Source: Campylobacterota bacterium
GTDB taxonomy: Bacteria; Campylobacterota; Campylobacteria; Campylobacterales; Sulfurospirillaceae
Assembly (NCBI GenBank): GCA_009930355.1
Contig: RZYK01000138.1
Coordinates: 1-5,556, forward strand
Length of the DNA stretch: 5,556 nt
Direction of reading: 5' to 3'
Positions 5,311-5,556 of this stretch are shown here, piece after piece. The notes beneath the pieces were generated by a model. That model was not told the DNA's origin, searched no databases, and saw only the letters and a list, made by a program, of their open reading frames with translations. Position 1 is the first letter of the stretch, and each line of letters opens with the position of its first letter. The position numbers were made by a program, and so were the translations under genes.

Positions 5311-5556
5311 CCGTTTCACACGAGTTCGCTGTGTTTTGGGCGAGGATTTTGAAAAACTTAAAAATGCTCACATTTTACTTTTAGGTGTTGGAGGTGTCGG
5401 GAGTGTCTGTTTGGATGCACTCTTTCGCACAGGCATCGGGCACATCACCATCGTCGATGATGACGTGTATGACATCACCAACCAAAACCGCCAATTAGGA
5501 AGCGAAGCGGTAGGTGAAGTCAAAGTCACGCACCTTGCCTCTTTGTATCCTAATGT
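5303..5556 (+). CDS. ThiF/MoeB-family E1-like enzyme, probable tRNA t6A dehydratase TcdA (cut by window edge)
   Basis: Members of this family adenylate a carboxyl group using ATP. TcdA (CsdL) uses the chemistry to cyclise N6-threonylcarbamoyladenosine at tRNA position 37, while ThiF and MoeB activate sulfur carriers. The 84 visible codons start MDDRFTRVRCVLGEDFEKLK. They contain the nucleotide-binding loop GVGGVG (28-33), then ALFRTGIGHITIVDDD with Asp52 positioned to bind ribose, NQNRQ (60-64) with the conserved Arg63, and Lys74 in VGEVKV. The GIGxIT...N-NRQ pattern resembles TcdA more than ThiF or MoeB, but the discriminating C-terminal half is missing, so no symbol is given. An in-frame TAG lies at 5297-5299, so ATG 5303 is the only early start. 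It overlaps the end of surE (ATGGATGA), pointing to coupled translation. Confidence 0.88.
   Translation, partial: MDDRFTRVRCVLGEDFEKLKNAHILLLGVGGVGSVCLDALFRTGIGHITIVDDDVYDITNQNRQLGSEAVGEVKVTHLASLYPN

Overview
This window looks like ordinary chromosomal housekeeping DNA from a Campylobacterota (Epsilonproteobacteria) species. A Sulfurospirillum-like organism is my best guess, but that is an inference. The basis is a moderately AT-rich composition, protein style (for example LpxB beginning with the variant SALEPSANLHL), and a gene order that recalls the Campylobacter jejuni block cheW-cheA-cheV-(conserved protein)-greA-lpxB followed by surE and a ThiF/MoeB-family gene. The synteny comes from memory, not from a search.

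Layout. A compact minus-strand cluster runs leftwards from about 4423 to 1: lpxB, greA, argC, an LpxH-like metallophosphoesterase, cheV, and the first 53 codons of cheA, cut by the left edge. Spacings are 28 bp (lpxB/greA), a 4-bp ATGA overlap (greA/argC), an 11-bp overlap with the start preferred here (argC/lpxH-like), 9 bp (lpxH-like/cheV) and 10 bp (cheV/cheA). No terminator hairpin was seen between these genes, so they probably form one operon. A 95-bp divergent region (4424-4518) separates it from a plus-strand unit, surE followed by a tcdA/ThiF-family gene that overlaps surE by 8 bp and is cut by the right edge. No gene-free stretch exceeds 300 bases; the longest is the 95-bp divergent spacer.

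How the genes fit together. LpxH-like and LpxB would carry out consecutive lipid A steps: UDP-diacylglucosamine to lipid X, then lipid X plus UDP-diacylglucosamine to the disaccharide. CheV and CheA belong to the chemotaxis signalling array. GreA rescues backtracked RNA polymerase, and ArgC is the third step of arginine synthesis. On the other strand, SurE is a nucleotide phosphatase and the ThiF/TcdA protein an ATP-dependent adenylating enzyme, probably acting on tRNA t6A. The operon mixes unrelated pathways, as is common in Campylobacterota.

The one thing gene content does not explain is a perfect palindrome, TTACATGTAA, present four times within 1543-2600, inside lpxH-like and argC and in two different reading frames. 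I see no mobile element, CRISPR array, RNA gene or new defence-type system.
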